From positions 835,001 through 875,000 of the forward strand of contig NZ_CP029552.1 in NCBI RefSeq assembly GCF_003173775.1: DNA of 40,000 nt. The letters are read 5' to 3'. The position numbers were made by a program, and so were the translations under genes. The DNA comes from Methylobacterium sp. 17Sr1-1. Its GTDB lineage: Bacteria; Pseudomonadota; Alphaproteobacteria; Rhizobiales; Beijerinckiaceae. Below, piece after piece: positions 7,983-17,117 of the stretch. The first letter of the stretch is position 1. Every line of letters begins with the position of its first letter. The notes beneath the pieces are model-generated. The model saw only the letters and a program-made list of their open reading frames with translations, ran no database searches and was not told the origin of the DNA.

Positions 7983-10900
7983 CGTCGGCCTCCGCGCCCG
8001 GATCCTCGGCCGCGGCCGGCGCGTCCGGGCCCGGCAACCCGCGGCCCGGCGCCAGGACCGGCATCTCGATGACGCAGCGCACGCCGCCCGGACGGTATTC
8101 CAAGGCGGTCGTGGCGCCGAACTCGTAGACCAGGCCCTGCTCGATCAATTCGCGCCCGAAGCCCCGGCGGGCCGGCGCAGTCGGGAGCAGGGTGACGCCG
8201 CTCTCCTGCCATTCGAGCCGCAGGCGGCGGTCCGGCCCTGCGCCATAGACGTGCCAGGTGATGACGATCCGGCCCTCCGGCCGGGCGAGCGCCCCGTACT
8301 TGATCGCGTTGGTGGCGAGTTCGTGCAGCGCCAGGCCGAGGGTCTCGGCGGTCCGCTGCGGCAGGCGCAGCTCGGGGCCGTCGAGGGTCACCTGGCCGCC
8401 GTCGCGCACCGCGTGGGACAGGACCTCCTCGCCGATCAGCTCGGCGAGGTCGGTGGCGGCGTCGGGGTTGCGGGTGAGGATGTTCTGGACGCGGGCGAGT
8501 GCCCCGAGCCGGCCGTCGAAATGCATCGCGAAGTCGGCGAGATTGGTCTGGCCCTCGGCGGTGCGGTTGGCCACCGAGCGCACCACCGCCAGGATGTTCT
8601 TCACCCGGTGCTGCAGCTCGATGAGCAGCAGGCGCTGGCGGTCCTCGGCCATTCGCCGCTCGTGGCTGTCGGTGCAGGAGCCGAACCAGGTGACGGCGCC
8701 GCCATCCGGGTTGGCCGTCGGCTCGGCCCGGACGGTGAACCAGCGGTAGGTTCCGCCGGCGGCCCGGAAGCGGAACTCATGCTCGAAGGTCTCGCGGGTG
8801 GCCGCCGCCCGCTGCCAGCGGCGCTGGTTCTCCTCGACGTCCTCCGGGTGCATCACCGTGAGCCAGCCGAGGCCGAGCGCCCTGCCTTCCTCCAGGCCGG
8901 TATAGTCGTGGAAGCGCGGATTGACGTAGGTCCAGTTCAGCTCCGCATCGGCGGTGAACAGGAAGGCCGGGATGATCCGCTCCATCCGCCGGAAGCGCTC
9001 CTGGCTCGCGCGCAGGGCCCGCTCGGCCCGGGCGGTGGCGGTGATGTCCAGGAAGGTGACGACGACGCCGGCGATGAAGTTGTCGATCGAGCGGTAGGGC
9101 AGCACCCGGGCGAGGTAGCGCGCGCCGCTCTCCGGGCTGCCGACCTCGCGGTCGATGGTGCCGAGCGTGCGCAGCACCTTGCGCACGTCCTCGGGCAGCT
9201 CGGGGTAGTGGATGCGCGCCGCGATGTGGGTGATCGGCCGGCCGAGGTCGGTGTCGATCAGGTGGAAGATGTCAGTCACCGCCGGGGTGAAGTTCTTCAC
9301 CCGGAACTCGTTGTCGAGGAACAGCGTGGCGATCTGGGTGCTCTCGAGCAGGTTCTTCAGGTCGCTGTTGGCTCTGCCCAAGTCGTTGACCCGGTGCGCG
9401 AGCTCGCCGTTGACGGTCTGCAACTCCTCGTTGACCGATTGCAGCTCCTCCTTCGAGGTCTCGAGCTCCTCGTTGGCGGATTGCAGCTCCTCATTGATCG
9501 ACTGATACTCCTCGTTGGAGGATTTCAGCTCCTCGTTGGTGCTCTCCAGTTCCTCGATCGTCGCCTGGAGCCGCTCGCGGGTCAGGCGCAACTCGCTCTC
9601 GAGGCGCTGGACGTGCTCGTCGCGCAGGAAGGAGGGGGTCGGCTCCTCGGTGCCGTCGCCCTCCAGGGTCTCGCCCTCCTGGAACAGGATGACGAAGCTC
9701 GGCGGGCCCTCGCCCCCGGGCACCGGCTCGACCACCAGGGTGACGAGGCGCCGCTCGCCGTTGCTGCCCATGGCGGTGCGCTCGGCCTTGACGGTCCGGT
9801 GCTCGGCGCCCGCCTTGAGCAGGGCGGCGCGCAGGTCGAGGCGCAGGTCTCGGTGGACGAGGTTGAGCAGGTTGAGGCTCGCCGCGCCCGTCGCCGGGTC
9901 GATGTAGCGCCCGGTGCGGCCGGAGAAATGCAGCACGTCGTAGGCCTCGTCGACCACCACGTAGGCCGGGGCGTAGCGCTCGGCCACCCGCTCGGCCCGT
10001 CGCGTGAGGCCGCCCTCGATCGTCCGCGGCCGCAGGACGCCGCCATTCTCCGCCTGTCGCCGGTCGGCGATCACGGTGAGGGGGAATTCCGGCAGCACCC
10101 GGGTGGCGCTCTCGAGACGGCGGAAGATGCGGTAGCGCCGGTCCACGGGGGCGAACAGCTTGGCGTGCCGGGTGACGTTCTCGGAATTGCCCAGGAACAG
10201 GAACCCGCCCGGCCGCAGGGCGAAGTGGAACAGCGGGATCACCCGGTTCTGCAGCTCGCCGTTGAGGTAGATCAGCAGGTTGCGGCACGACACGAGGTCG
10301 AGGCGCGAGAACGGGGCGTCCTTGATCACGTTGTGCTGCGAGAAGATGCACATCTCCCGCAGTTCCTTGACGACGCTGTAGGTCGCGCCCTCCTTGACGA
10401 ACCAGCGGGCGAGGCGGTCGGCCCGGACCTGGCGGGCCACCGCCTCGCTGTAGCGTCCGACCCGGGCGCTCGCGAGGGCCCGCCCGTCGATGTCGGTGGC
10501 GAAGATCTGCACCTGCGGCACCGCGTCGAGCTTGGCCATGTGCTCGCGCAGGAGGATGCCGATCGAGTAGGCCTCCTCGCCGGTGGCGCAGCCGAGCACC
10601 CAGACCCGGACCTGGTCGCCCGATCCCTTGCCGGAGAACAGCCGCGGGACCACCTCGGATTCGAGCAGCTCGAACTCGCGGTGGTCGCGGAAGAACTGCG
10701 TCACCCCGATCAGCAGGTCGTTGAACAGGTTCTGCACCTCGTCCGGATCGGCGCGCAGGTGCTCGACATACGATTCGATTGTCTCGACCTGCACCACCTG
10801 CATCCGGCGGTGGACGCGGCGCAGGAAGGTGTTCTGCTTGTAGCCGTGGAAGTCGTGCCCGGTCTTGTTGCGCAGGATGGTGGCGATGCGGACCAGGGAA

Positions 10901-11619
10901 TCGGCCGCTGCGTCTTCCCCCGCCGGCCGGTCCTGCGCGATGCGGCGCAGGTCTCGGGTATAGGACAGGATCCGGTCGGCCATCAGCTCCGGGAGCACGA
11001 CGTGGTCGGCGAGCGAGGCGGCGGTGCTGCCGGACAGGGTCTCCTCGGCGTGCGGCTCGGCCAGGGTCAGGCCGCCCGCCGCCTTGACGGCGGTGACGCC
11101 GAGCGTGCCGTCGCTGCCGGTGCCGGCGAGCACCACCGCCACGGCCTGCGCGCCCCGGTCCTCGCCCAACGCGACCAGGAAGGAGTCGAGGCCGCCCCGT
11201 CCCCCCGGCTCGTCGGTCTGCGCCGCGAGGCGGAACCGTCCCTGCGCCACGGTCACGGTGGCGTCCGGGGGCAGGACGTAGAGATGCCCGGCCTCGATCG
11301 CGGCGCCCTCGGTGACCGGTTCCTGCGGCAGGGCGGCCGCCCGTGCCAGCACGGTGCGCCAGCGCGCCTCGTCGATCGCCTCGCGCTGCTGGAGCGCCAC
11401 CACGACGGCCACGTCCGGCATGGCCGGCGCGTGGGCGAGGAAGCGCTCCAGGGAGTCGATCGCGAGTCCCGACGCGCCGACGCCGACGACCACCGGCTCC
11501 TCCGGCGACCGGTCGCCCGCGCCGTCGATGCCCGGCTCCGCACCGATCTTCCTCGCCAAGGGTTGTCGCCTCCGGTGTGCGTCGGGTGAGAGAGATCCGG
11601 ATCCGCCATCGGCGAGCAT
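7972..11619 (-). CDS. CheB-CheR-PAS-HWE histidine kinase fusion protein
   Basis: A signalling fusion of 1215 residues (1195 if the TTG at 11559, preceded by GGAGGCGAC, is the true start). In order: a CheB-like methylesterase domain (42-220), a CheR methyltransferase domain (235-500) with the SAM-binding GCATGEEAYS at 343-352, a PAS-like segment, a coiled coil (667-765), two PAS domains (about 762-990), and an HWE-family kinase domain with phospho-acceptor His1004 in ELQHRVKN, HELATNAIKYG near 1099-1109, and WQE at 1137-1139. The CheB domain keeps Ser50 and Asp170, but its catalytic His position reads VVVALQ (Leu76), so esterase activity is doubtful. No receiver domain is present. It is cytoplasmic, with no membrane span. 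HWE kinases often feed the general stress response. The gene heads an operon with the Crp-type regulator. Confidence 0.93.
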   Translation of the reverse strand: MLADGGSGSLSPDAHRRRQPLARKIGAEPGIDGAGDRSPEEPVVVGVGASGLAIDSLERFLAHAPAMPDVAVVVALQQREAIDEARWRTVLARAAALPQEPVTEGAAIEAGHLYVLPPDATVTVAQGRFRLAAQTDEPGGRGGLDSFLVALGEDRGAQAVAVVLAGTGSDGTLGVTAVKAAGGLTLAEPHAEETLSGSTAASLADHVVLPELMADRILSYTRDLRRIAQDRPAGEDAAADSLVRIATILRNKTGHDFHGYKQNTFLRRVHRRMQVVQVETIESYVEHLRADPDEVQNLFNDLLIGVTQFFRDHREFELLESEVVPRLFSGKGSGDQVRVWVLGCATGEEAYSIGILLREHMAKLDAVPQVQIFATDIDGRALASARVGRYSEAVARQVRADRLARWFVKEGATYSVVKELREMCIFSQHNVIKDAPFSRLDLVSCRNLLIYLNGELQNRVIPLFHFALRPGGFLFLGNSENVTRHAKLFAPVDRRYRIFRRLESATRVLPEFPLTVIADRRQAENGGVLRPRTIEGGLTRRAERVAERYAPAYVVVDEAYDVLHFSGRTGRYIDPATGAASLNLLNLVHRDLRLDLRAALLKAGAEHRTVKAERTAMGSNGERRLVTLVVEPVPGGEGPPSFVILFQEGETLEGDGTEEPTPSFLRDEHVQRLESELRLTRERLQATIEELESTNEELKSSNEEYQSINEELQSANEELETSKEELQSVNEELQTVNGELAHRVNDLGRANSDLKNLLESTQIATLFLDNEFRVKNFTPAVTDIFHLIDTDLGRPITHIAARIHYPELPEDVRKVLRTLGTIDREVGSPESGARYLARVLPYRSIDNFIAGVVVTFLDITATARAERALRASQERFRRMERIIPAFLFTADAELNWTYVNPRFHDYTGLEEGRALGLGWLTVMHPEDVEENQRRWQRAAATRETFEHEFRFRAAGGTYRWFTVRAEPTANPDGGAVTWFGSCTDSHERRMAEDRQRLLLIELQHRVKNILAVVRSVANRTAEGQTNLADFAMHFDGRLGALARVQNILTRNPDAATDLAELIGEEVLSHAVRDGGQVTLDGPELRLPQRTAETLGLALHELATNAIKYGALARPEGRIVITWHVYGAGPDRRLRLEWQESGVTLLPTAPARRGFGRELIEQGLVYEFGATTALEYRPGGVRCVIEMPVLAPGRGLPGPDAPAAAEDPGAEADDAG
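9394..9540 (-). repeat. 21-base tandem repeat encoding a coiled coil
   Basis: Inside the fusion kinase, seven near-identical 7-residue units (consensus S-x-N-E-E-L-Q, residues 694-742) give a 21-base periodicity. This linker is typical of CheB/CheR-PAS fusions and probably transmits signal through a dimeric helix. Unit number could vary between strains. Confidence 0.7.
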
Positions 11620-11767
11620 ACGCGTCCGGCAATGCGCTGTCAGGCCGACCGACCGGCGATCCCGGGCCTATCTCGCGGGCTTTTTGGACCCGTCGAGCCT
11701 CGCATCCGCCTGCGAGGCCCTGCTTCAACACAGGTTAAGCGGCCGGGCGGAACGGCCGCCCCCCACC

Positions 11768-12565
11768 TCAGCGGCCGGGCGATCCGGGTCCGGTCGGGCC
11801 GTTGATCCGGCGCTCGTAATGCTTGGCGACCCGCAGGTGGCGCGAGATCGCGTAGTTCATCGCCGTGAGGAAGCCGTAGGCGCCGCGCACGCAGTGGCGC
11901 CGGCCGAGATAGGCCTTGAGGAAGTTGCCCGGCAACTCGACGAACAGGCGCCAGGTCGGGATCCGGACGCCCCGCGCCTCGAGGTCGTCGGCCTGCTGGT
12001 CGGAGTAGCGGTTGAGCTTGTCGAGCTGGTCGCCCAGCGAGCGGACCGAGAAGTGGTGGATCACCCCCCGCAGGCGCCCGATCGTGGCGCCCGGTTCGAG
12101 GTCGACCCGGTCGTGCACCGGCGAGGGCGAGTAGCGGCCGCGGTCGCGCCGGTAGAGCCGCACCGGCCACAGCGTGTAGGCGAGGCGGTGCGGCCGCACC
12201 TCGCCGGGAAACACCTCGGCGATGCCGAGCTCGTAGGCCGGGTGCGGCGGCTCGCCCGCCGCGAACAGCCGGCGGATCTCGGCCGCGAGCTCCGGCGGCA
12301 CCACCTCGTCGGCGTCGAGGTTCAGCATCCAGACGTGCCGGCACTGCTCCTCGGCGAAGCGCTTCTGCGGCCCGTAGCCGGGCCAGCCCCGCTCGATGAC
12401 CCGGGCGCCGAGGGACGCGGCGAGCTCCCGCGTGCCGTCGGTGGAGCCGGAATCGACCACGATCAGGTCGTCGGTCAGGTCGCGCACGGCCGCCAGCGTG
12501 GCGCCGATCCGGTCGGCCTCGTTGCGGGCGATGAGGAAGATCGAGAGGGGGAGCGGGGCGACCAT
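11768..12565 (-). CDS. Family 2 glycosyltransferase (WaaE/KdtX-like)
   Basis: A 265-residue GT-A-fold enzyme, the usual size of the lipopolysaccharide-core beta-glucosyltransferase type (WaaE/KdtX). The N-terminus has SIFLIARNEADRI and VVDSGSTDGT, the nucleotide-sugar-binding segments. The metal-binding DxD-type motif reads LNLDADEVV near residues 81-89, and a conserved RLYRRDRGRY and VHDRV follow. There is no transmembrane helix, though the basic C-terminal region could bind the membrane face. It probably adds a sugar to lipid A-core or another envelope glycan. It is separated by about 150 bases from the fusion kinase downstream. A GC-rich inverted repeat (about 11740-11762) after its stop lacks a convincing T-run. 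Confidence 0.88.
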   Translation of the reverse strand: MVAPLPLSIFLIARNEADRIGATLAAVRDLTDDLIVVDSGSTDGTRELAASLGARVIERGWPGYGPQKRFAEEQCRHVWMLNLDADEVVPPELAAEIRRLFAAGEPPHPAYELGIAEVFPGEVRPHRLAYTLWPVRLYRRDRGRYSPSPVHDRVDLEPGATIGRLRGVIHHFSVRSLGDQLDKLNRYSDQQADDLEARGVRIPTWRLFVELPGNFLKAYLGRRHCVRGAYGFLTAMNYAISRHLRVAKHYERRINGPTGPGSPGR

Positions 12566-12874
12566 TGGACGTGACGGGCGAAAAGAGGAGCCGGGCCGCT
12601 CGCGCGGGGGGCCGGGGGGATCGGGCAGCCTCTAGCGCATATTGCGGGTCCCCGGTAACCGGCCCGGGCCGGCGCGGCCCGCCGGCGGCCGGGAGCGTGC
12701 CCTGGCGGCCACGGCCACCCGCAGAAATGCGGCCCGGCCCCGCCGCCCCATTGGCGCCGCATCGGTTTGGCTCATCCTTAAGAAGTGCGCCGGAGAATCG
12801 GGCGCAAGGAATCGCCGGCTGCCGCAGGGTTCTCTGGGGGCGGAGCGGCGAGGGGGGAGCGGGCTGTTCTCGTG
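12566..12874. other. GC-rich intergenic region, no gene seen
   Basis: About 310 bases between the divergent glycosyltransferase and hydrolase genes. It is dominated by GGCC and GCCGGC clusters with short imperfect hairpins. A less GC-rich patch near 12768-12790 (GGCTCATCCTTAAGAAG) is the likeliest place for the hydrolase promoter, but no clear -35/-10 pair could be assigned. Open frames here have no recognisable protein features. Confidence 0.4.
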
Positions 12875-14152
12875 ATGGGGGTTCTCGTGCGGAGTCGGAC
12901 CTTGGGGATCCTCCTCGTCGCGGCTGGGCTCGGCGCCTGCGCGGGCACGCCGAAGGGCGTGCTGGCGCCGGTGGCCGCGACGGTGCCGGGGGCCTCGAAG
13001 GTCGACATGCTGGTGGCGACCACGCGCAAGACCGCCGCCAATCCGGGCGAGATGTATTCGGGCGACCGCGGGCCGGCCCTGTCCTATGCCGACATCACGG
13101 TCTCGATCCCGCCGGACGCGGTGCGCCAGCCCGGCACGGTGCAGTGGCCGAAGGAGCTGCCCGGCAACCCCGCGACCGACTTCGTCACCCTCAAGGCCGA
13201 GACCCTGGACCGGCCGGAGGCGGCCGCGCGCCTGCGCCACACGGCGCGCGCGGGCAAGCGCCACGTGCTGGTCTTCGTCCACGGCTTCAACAACCGCTTC
13301 GAGGACGCGGTCTACCGCTTCGCCCAGATCGTGCACGACACCAGGGCCGAGGTGGTGCCGGTGCTGTTCACCTGGCCGTCGCGCGGCAGCGTGCTCGCCT
13401 ACGGCTACGACCGCGAGAGCACCAACTACTCGCGCAACGCGCTGGAGGGCGTGCTGCGCCGCCTCGCCCAGAACCCGGAGGTGGCCGAGATCACCGTGCT
13501 CGCCCACTCGATGGGCAACTGGCTGGTGCTCGAATCCCTGCGCCAGATGGCGATCCGCGACGGGCGCGTGGCGCAGAAGATCCGCGACGTGGTGCTGGCC
13601 GCCCCCGACGTCGACGTCGATCTCGCCCGCGAGGCGTTTCGCGACATGGGCCCGACCCGGCCCCGCTTGAGCCTGTTCGTGTCCCAGGACGACAACGCGC
13701 TGGCGGTCTCGCGCCTGGTCTGGGGCAGTTCCGGCGCGCGGTTAGGGGCCATCGACCCCTCCACCGAGCCCTATCGCAGCGAGCTCGCCCGCGAGAACAT
13801 CGCGGTCCTCAACCTCACCGCCATGAAGGGCAGCGACGCCCTCAATCACGGCAAGTTCGCCGGCAGCCCGCAGCTCGTGGCGCTTCTCGGCAACCGCCTG
13901 GCGCAGGGCCAGACCATCACCGATTCCCGCGTGGGCCTCTCCGACCGGATCGTCCAGATGACCGCGGGCGCCGCCGCCACCGTCGGCACCGCCGCCGGCC
14001 TCGCGGTCTCGGCCCCGGTCGCGGTGATCGACGCCCAGAGCCGCGAGACCTACGGCGAGCACCTGCGCAACCTCGGCCAGGGCATCGGCGACACCGCGGA
14101 GGGGGCGGTGGACCTGGCGGCCGCCCCGGCGCGGGCGCTCGGGGGGCGGTGA
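12875..14152 (+). CDS. Alpha/beta-hydrolase lipoprotein (DUF900 family)
   Basis: A 425-residue predicted serine hydrolase anchored to the envelope. From the ATG at 12875 the protein has a short signal sequence ending in the lipobox LGAC (Cys22). The hydrolase core shows VHGFNN (135-140, oxyanion-hole region) and nucleophile Ser212 in LAHSMGN; APDVDVD likely carries the acid. This matches the esterase/lipase-like DUF900 family, whose substrates are mostly unknown. The C-terminal 80 residues are alanine-rich, with a possible membrane-associated stretch (AAATVGTAAGLAVSAPVAV). A GTG one codon upstream is an alternative start. It ends four bases from the convergent reductase gene. Confidence 0.88.
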   Translation: MGVLVRSRTLGILLVAAGLGACAGTPKGVLAPVAATVPGASKVDMLVATTRKTAANPGEMYSGDRGPALSYADITVSIPPDAVRQPGTVQWPKELPGNPATDFVTLKAETLDRPEAAARLRHTARAGKRHVLVFVHGFNNRFEDAVYRFAQIVHDTRAEVVPVLFTWPSRGSVLAYGYDRESTNYSRNALEGVLRRLAQNPEVAEITVLAHSMGNWLVLESLRQMAIRDGRVAQKIRDVVLAAPDVDVDLAREAFRDMGPTRPRLSLFVSQDDNALAVSRLVWGSSGARLGAIDPSTEPYRSELARENIAVLNLTAMKGSDALNHGKFAGSPQLVALLGNRLAQGQTITDSRVGLSDRIVQMTAGAAATVGTAAGLAVSAPVAVIDAQSRETYGEHLRNLGQGIGDTAEGAVDLAAAPARALGGR

Positions 14153-14156
14153 GGGC

Positions 14157-14834
14157 TCAGCCCAGGGCGGGCGCTGCCCTTCGCCATGAGCCGTGCGCGA
14201 CCTCGCCGTTCCGCTCGGCCGCGGCGAGGGCGCGATCCAATCCATCGCGGCCGAGGGGGACGCAATAGGCGGGCTTTCCCCGCTCGAAGCGCCAGCTCTC
14301 CGCGAGCGTGCCGGCATCGACCGGATCGAAGCCGAACTGGTCGATCAGATCCGCCGCGACCGCCTTCGCGGGGGAATCGTCGCCCGCGAGCGGCAGGGCC
14401 CGGCGACCCGGCGCACCGGCCGGGCGGCCTTCCGTCTCCAGGTCCCGGGCCCGGATGGCGTTGAACGCCTTGACGATCCGGGCCGCCGGGAGATGCTCGG
14501 CCAAGAGCCCGCTCGTCGTCGCCTGCCGCGCATCGAGCGCCGCGATCGGCCCGTCCCGCTCGGGGTAGTAGTTCATGGCATCGAGGACGATCTTGCCGGC
14601 CAAGGCCGCCTCCGGCAGGGCCCGGTAGGCGTGGAGCGGGATCGCCACCACCACGACCTCGCCGAACTCCGCTGCCTCGAGGGCAGTCCCGGTGCGGCAG
14701 CCGAGATCGACGCCAAGGCTGAACAGGCTCCGCGGCCCGCGGGAATTGGCCACCAGGACCTCGTGTCCCCGGGCGATGGCGTGGCGGGCGACGGCTTGGC
14801 CGACATAGCCGGCTCCGATGATTCCGATCTGCAT
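14157..14834 (-). CDS. NADP-dependent F420H2-oxidoreductase-like reductase
   Basis: A 225-residue Rossmann protein. The dinucleotide-binding motif GIIGAGYVGQAVA is at residues 3-15, and VANSRGP at 28-34 has the polar and basic residues expected for NADP(H) binding. VVVAIPLHAY and DAMNYYPERDG follow the pattern of the F420_oxidored domain (PF03807). In bacteria without F420 such proteins act as NAD(P)H oxidoreductases on poorly known substrates. It is divergent from a LysR regulator with about 105 bases between starts, the classical arrangement of a LysR protein and its target, so LysR-controlled expression is likely. Confidence 0.85.
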   Translation of the reverse strand: MQIGIIGAGYVGQAVARHAIARGHEVLVANSRGPRSLFSLGVDLGCRTGTALEAAEFGEVVVVAIPLHAYRALPEAALAGKIVLDAMNYYPERDGPIAALDARQATTSGLLAEHLPAARIVKAFNAIRARDLETEGRPAGAPGRRALPLAGDDSPAKAVAADLIDQFGFDPVDAGTLAESWRFERGKPAYCVPLGRDGLDRALAAAERNGEVAHGSWRRAAPALG

Positions 14835-14889
14835 GACGTCTCTCCTCGCGCCCTTGAGCGCTGCGCCTTGCGTAACTGAGCGTCATACG

Positions 14890-14901
14890 GCGATAAATCG
14901 C
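14890..14901. promoter_or_regulatory. Candidate LysR operator palindrome
   Basis: A perfect palindrome GCGAT-AA-ATCGC lies in the intergenic region shared by the reductase gene and the divergent LysR gene, about 40 bases from the LysR start. Position and symmetry fit an autoregulatory LysR site; a strict T-N11-A match was not established. Confidence 0.35.
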
Positions 14902-14939
14902 GCTTCAGACGTGGTATTCACAACCATCAGGGGGCAAAC

Positions 14940-15875
14940 ATGGACCGGCTCACCAGCATGGCGGCGTTCGTCGCGGCTGCGGATCTCGGCTCCTTCGCGG
15001 CCGGGGCGGCAGCCCTTGGGATGTCGCCCCAGATGGTGGCCAAGCACGTGGCGTTCCTGGAGGCCCGGCTCGGCACGCGCCTCATCAACCGCACCACCCG
15101 CCGCCAGAGCCTGACCGAGTTCGGCCGCGCTTATCACGAGCGCTGCCGGGTGGTCCTCGCCGAGGCCGAGGCGGCGGACGCCCTCGCCGAGACGGTGCGG
15201 GCCCATCCGCACGGCACGCTGCGGCTCAACGCACCGGTGACCTTCGGCAGCCACGGTCTGGTGCCGCTGCTCACCCGCTACCTGCGGGACTGCCCGCAGG
15301 TGGAGGTGGACCTGAGCCTCGCCGACCGCCTGGTCGATCCCCTCGAGGAGGGATTCGAGGCGGTGATCCGCTTAGGGCCGCTCGCCGAATCGAGCCTGGT
15401 CGCCCGCCCGCTCGCGCCGTACCGGCTGGTCGCCTGCGCGGCGCCGGCCTATCTCGGGGCGAACGGCGTGCCGTCCTCGCCCGCGGACCTGAGCCGGCAT
15501 CAATGCCTCGACTTCTCCCATTGGCCGCGCGGCCGCGGGTCGCTCTGGCAGTTCACCCGGGCGGGACAGACCGTCGAGGCGCCGGCGGCCGGGCGTTTGC
15601 GCATCAACGACTTTCGCGCGCTGCTCTCCGCCGCCCGCGACGGGTTCGGAATCGTGCTCGGCGTCGAGACCGCCCTGAGGGACGATCTCGCGGCCGGCCG
15701 CCTCGTCCGGGTCCTGCCGGACTGGGAGGCGCCGTCGCGGCCGATGCACCTCCTGACGATGCGCGACCGGCGCCCGACCGCCAAGCTGCGCCGCTTCATC
15801 GAGATGATGCTGGAGGAGTTCGGGCCGGACCGATCCGCGGTCCGGGCGGCGTCGCTGGCCCGCGGACCCGCCTGA
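14940..15875 (+). CDS. LysR-family transcriptional regulator
   Basis: A 311-residue regulator of normal LysR length. The N-terminal winged helix (1-60) reads MDRLTSMAAFVAAADLGSF then LGMSPQMVAKHVAFLEARLGTRL, the family recognition helix. Residues 90-295 form the periplasmic-binding-like effector domain (TLRLNAPVTFGSHGLVPLL, then FEAVIRLGPL). The RLINRTTRR segment and the effector-domain pattern place it near the DNA-binding type often found beside quinone or NAD(P)H reductases. It most likely controls the divergent reductase gene and itself in response to an unknown small molecule. Confidence 0.92.
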   Translation: MDRLTSMAAFVAAADLGSFAAGAAALGMSPQMVAKHVAFLEARLGTRLINRTTRRQSLTEFGRAYHERCRVVLAEAEAADALAETVRAHPHGTLRLNAPVTFGSHGLVPLLTRYLRDCPQVEVDLSLADRLVDPLEEGFEAVIRLGPLAESSLVARPLAPYRLVACAAPAYLGANGVPSSPADLSRHQCLDFSHWPRGRGSLWQFTRAGQTVEAPAAGRLRINDFRALLSAARDGFGIVLGVETALRDDLAAGRLVRVLPDWEAPSRPMHLLTMRDRRPTAKLRRFIEMMLEEFGPDRSAVRAASLARGPA

Positions 15876-16056
15876 GCAAGTCTCGAACGGAGCAGCCCCC
15901 GGATCGGCGGCCTACGCTCGGGCGGGCCAGGCGTTCGCTCGGGCGCGCCAGGCGTTGGCCTGCCGATGCAAGTCTGCTTAGGGTGCCGCCGGTGAACCGC
16001 CCCGCTTCGCACCGGCTCCGGAACGCGGAGATGGGGCACCTTGAGGGGGGAATACC

Positions 16057-17067
16057 ATGCACACCATCACGCGCCGCAGCCTGCTCGCCGCCGGGTCCGC
16101 CGCCGCGCTCCTGTCCGCCCCGTGGGTCCGGGCGCAGGCGGGGCCGCTCCGGCTGAAATGCGGCGTCGTCACGCCCGACACCCATCCGGCGACGATCCGC
16201 CTGCGCGAGGCGGCCGAGAAGGTCGCCAAGGAGACCAACGGCGCGGTCGAGGTCGCGGTCTTCCCGAACGGCCAGCTCGGCTCGGACACCGACATGCTGA
16301 GCCAGCTCCGCTCGGGCGCGCTCGAGATGTTCGCCCAATCCTCCTCGAACCTCGCGACGCTGGTGCCGCGGGCCTCGCTCATCAACATCGCCTTCGCGTG
16401 GAGCGGCTACGACAAGGTCTGGCCGGCGGTCGACGGAGAGCTCGGCGCCTTCATCCGGTCGGAGATCACGAAGGCCGGCCTCGTGCCGTTCGAGCGGATG
16501 TGGGACAACGGCTTCCGCCAGACCACGACCAGCGTCCGGCCGATCACGAGCCCGGCCGATTTCGAGGGGCTCAAGCTCCGGGTGCCGAACAGCGCGCTGT
16601 TCACCTCCGCCTTCCGGGCGCTCGGCGCCGCGCCGGTCGCACTCAACTTCTCCGAGGCCTACTCGGCCCTGCAGACGAAGGTGGTGGACGGCCAGGAGAA
16701 CCCGCTCGCCATCATCACGAGCTTCAAGCTCGTCGAGGTGCAGAAGTATCTCTCCTTCACCAACCACATCTGGGACGGCTTCTGGCTGATGTCCGGCAAC
16801 CGGACCTGGTCGCGCCTGCCCGAGGACGCGAAGGCGGTGCTGACCCGCCACTTCAACCAGGCGGGCCTCGACCAGCGCCAGGACATCGCGAGCCAGGGCG
16901 TGGCGATGCGCGAGGCGCTGGGCAAGGCCGGCTTCGCGATCAACGACGCGCCCGCCGCGCCTTTCCAGGAGAAGTTGCGCAAGGCGGGCTTCTACACCGA
17001 GTGGAAGGGCAAGTACGGCGCGGAGGCCTGGGGTCACCTGGAGAAGTTCGCCGGGGCGGTCTCGTAG
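16057..17067 (+). CDS. TRAP transporter solute-binding protein (DctP family)
   Basis: A 336-residue periplasmic binding protein. The ATG at 16057 follows GAGGGGGGAATACC. The signal sequence begins MHTITRRSLL, with a twin arginine that may direct Tat export, and ends near VRAQA (about residue 27). Family landmarks are KVAKETNGAVEVAVFPNGQLG, the LRVPNSA segment with the arginine that binds the substrate carboxylate, and VDGQENPL. DctP proteins deliver organic acids to DctQM membrane subunits, but no Q or M gene lies nearby, so it is an orphan here. It is convergent with a D-tartrate dehydratase-type gene, which makes a dicarboxylate or hydroxyacid ligand attractive but unproven. Confidence 0.9.
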   Translation: MHTITRRSLLAAGSAAALLSAPWVRAQAGPLRLKCGVVTPDTHPATIRLREAAEKVAKETNGAVEVAVFPNGQLGSDTDMLSQLRSGALEMFAQSSSNLATLVPRASLINIAFAWSGYDKVWPAVDGELGAFIRSEITKAGLVPFERMWDNGFRQTTTSVRPITSPADFEGLKLRVPNSALFTSAFRALGAAPVALNFSEAYSALQTKVVDGQENPLAIITSFKLVEVQKYLSFTNHIWDGFWLMSGNRTWSRLPEDAKAVLTRHFNQAGLDQRQDIASQGVAMREALGKAGFAINDAPAAPFQEKLRKAGFYTEWKGKYGAEAWGHLEKFAGAVS

Positions 17068-17117
17068 ATCTGTCAGCTCGTTTGCTTGCCCCGTCTAGTG
17101 AAAGGTAAGTCGCGGGA

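Noticed and set aside
7957..11589. A 1210-codon open frame on the plus strand opposite the fusion kinase.
   Set aside because: It is antisense to a gene with clear CheR, PAS and kinase motifs. Its leucine repeats mirror the coiled-coil codons, and it has no recognisable domain.
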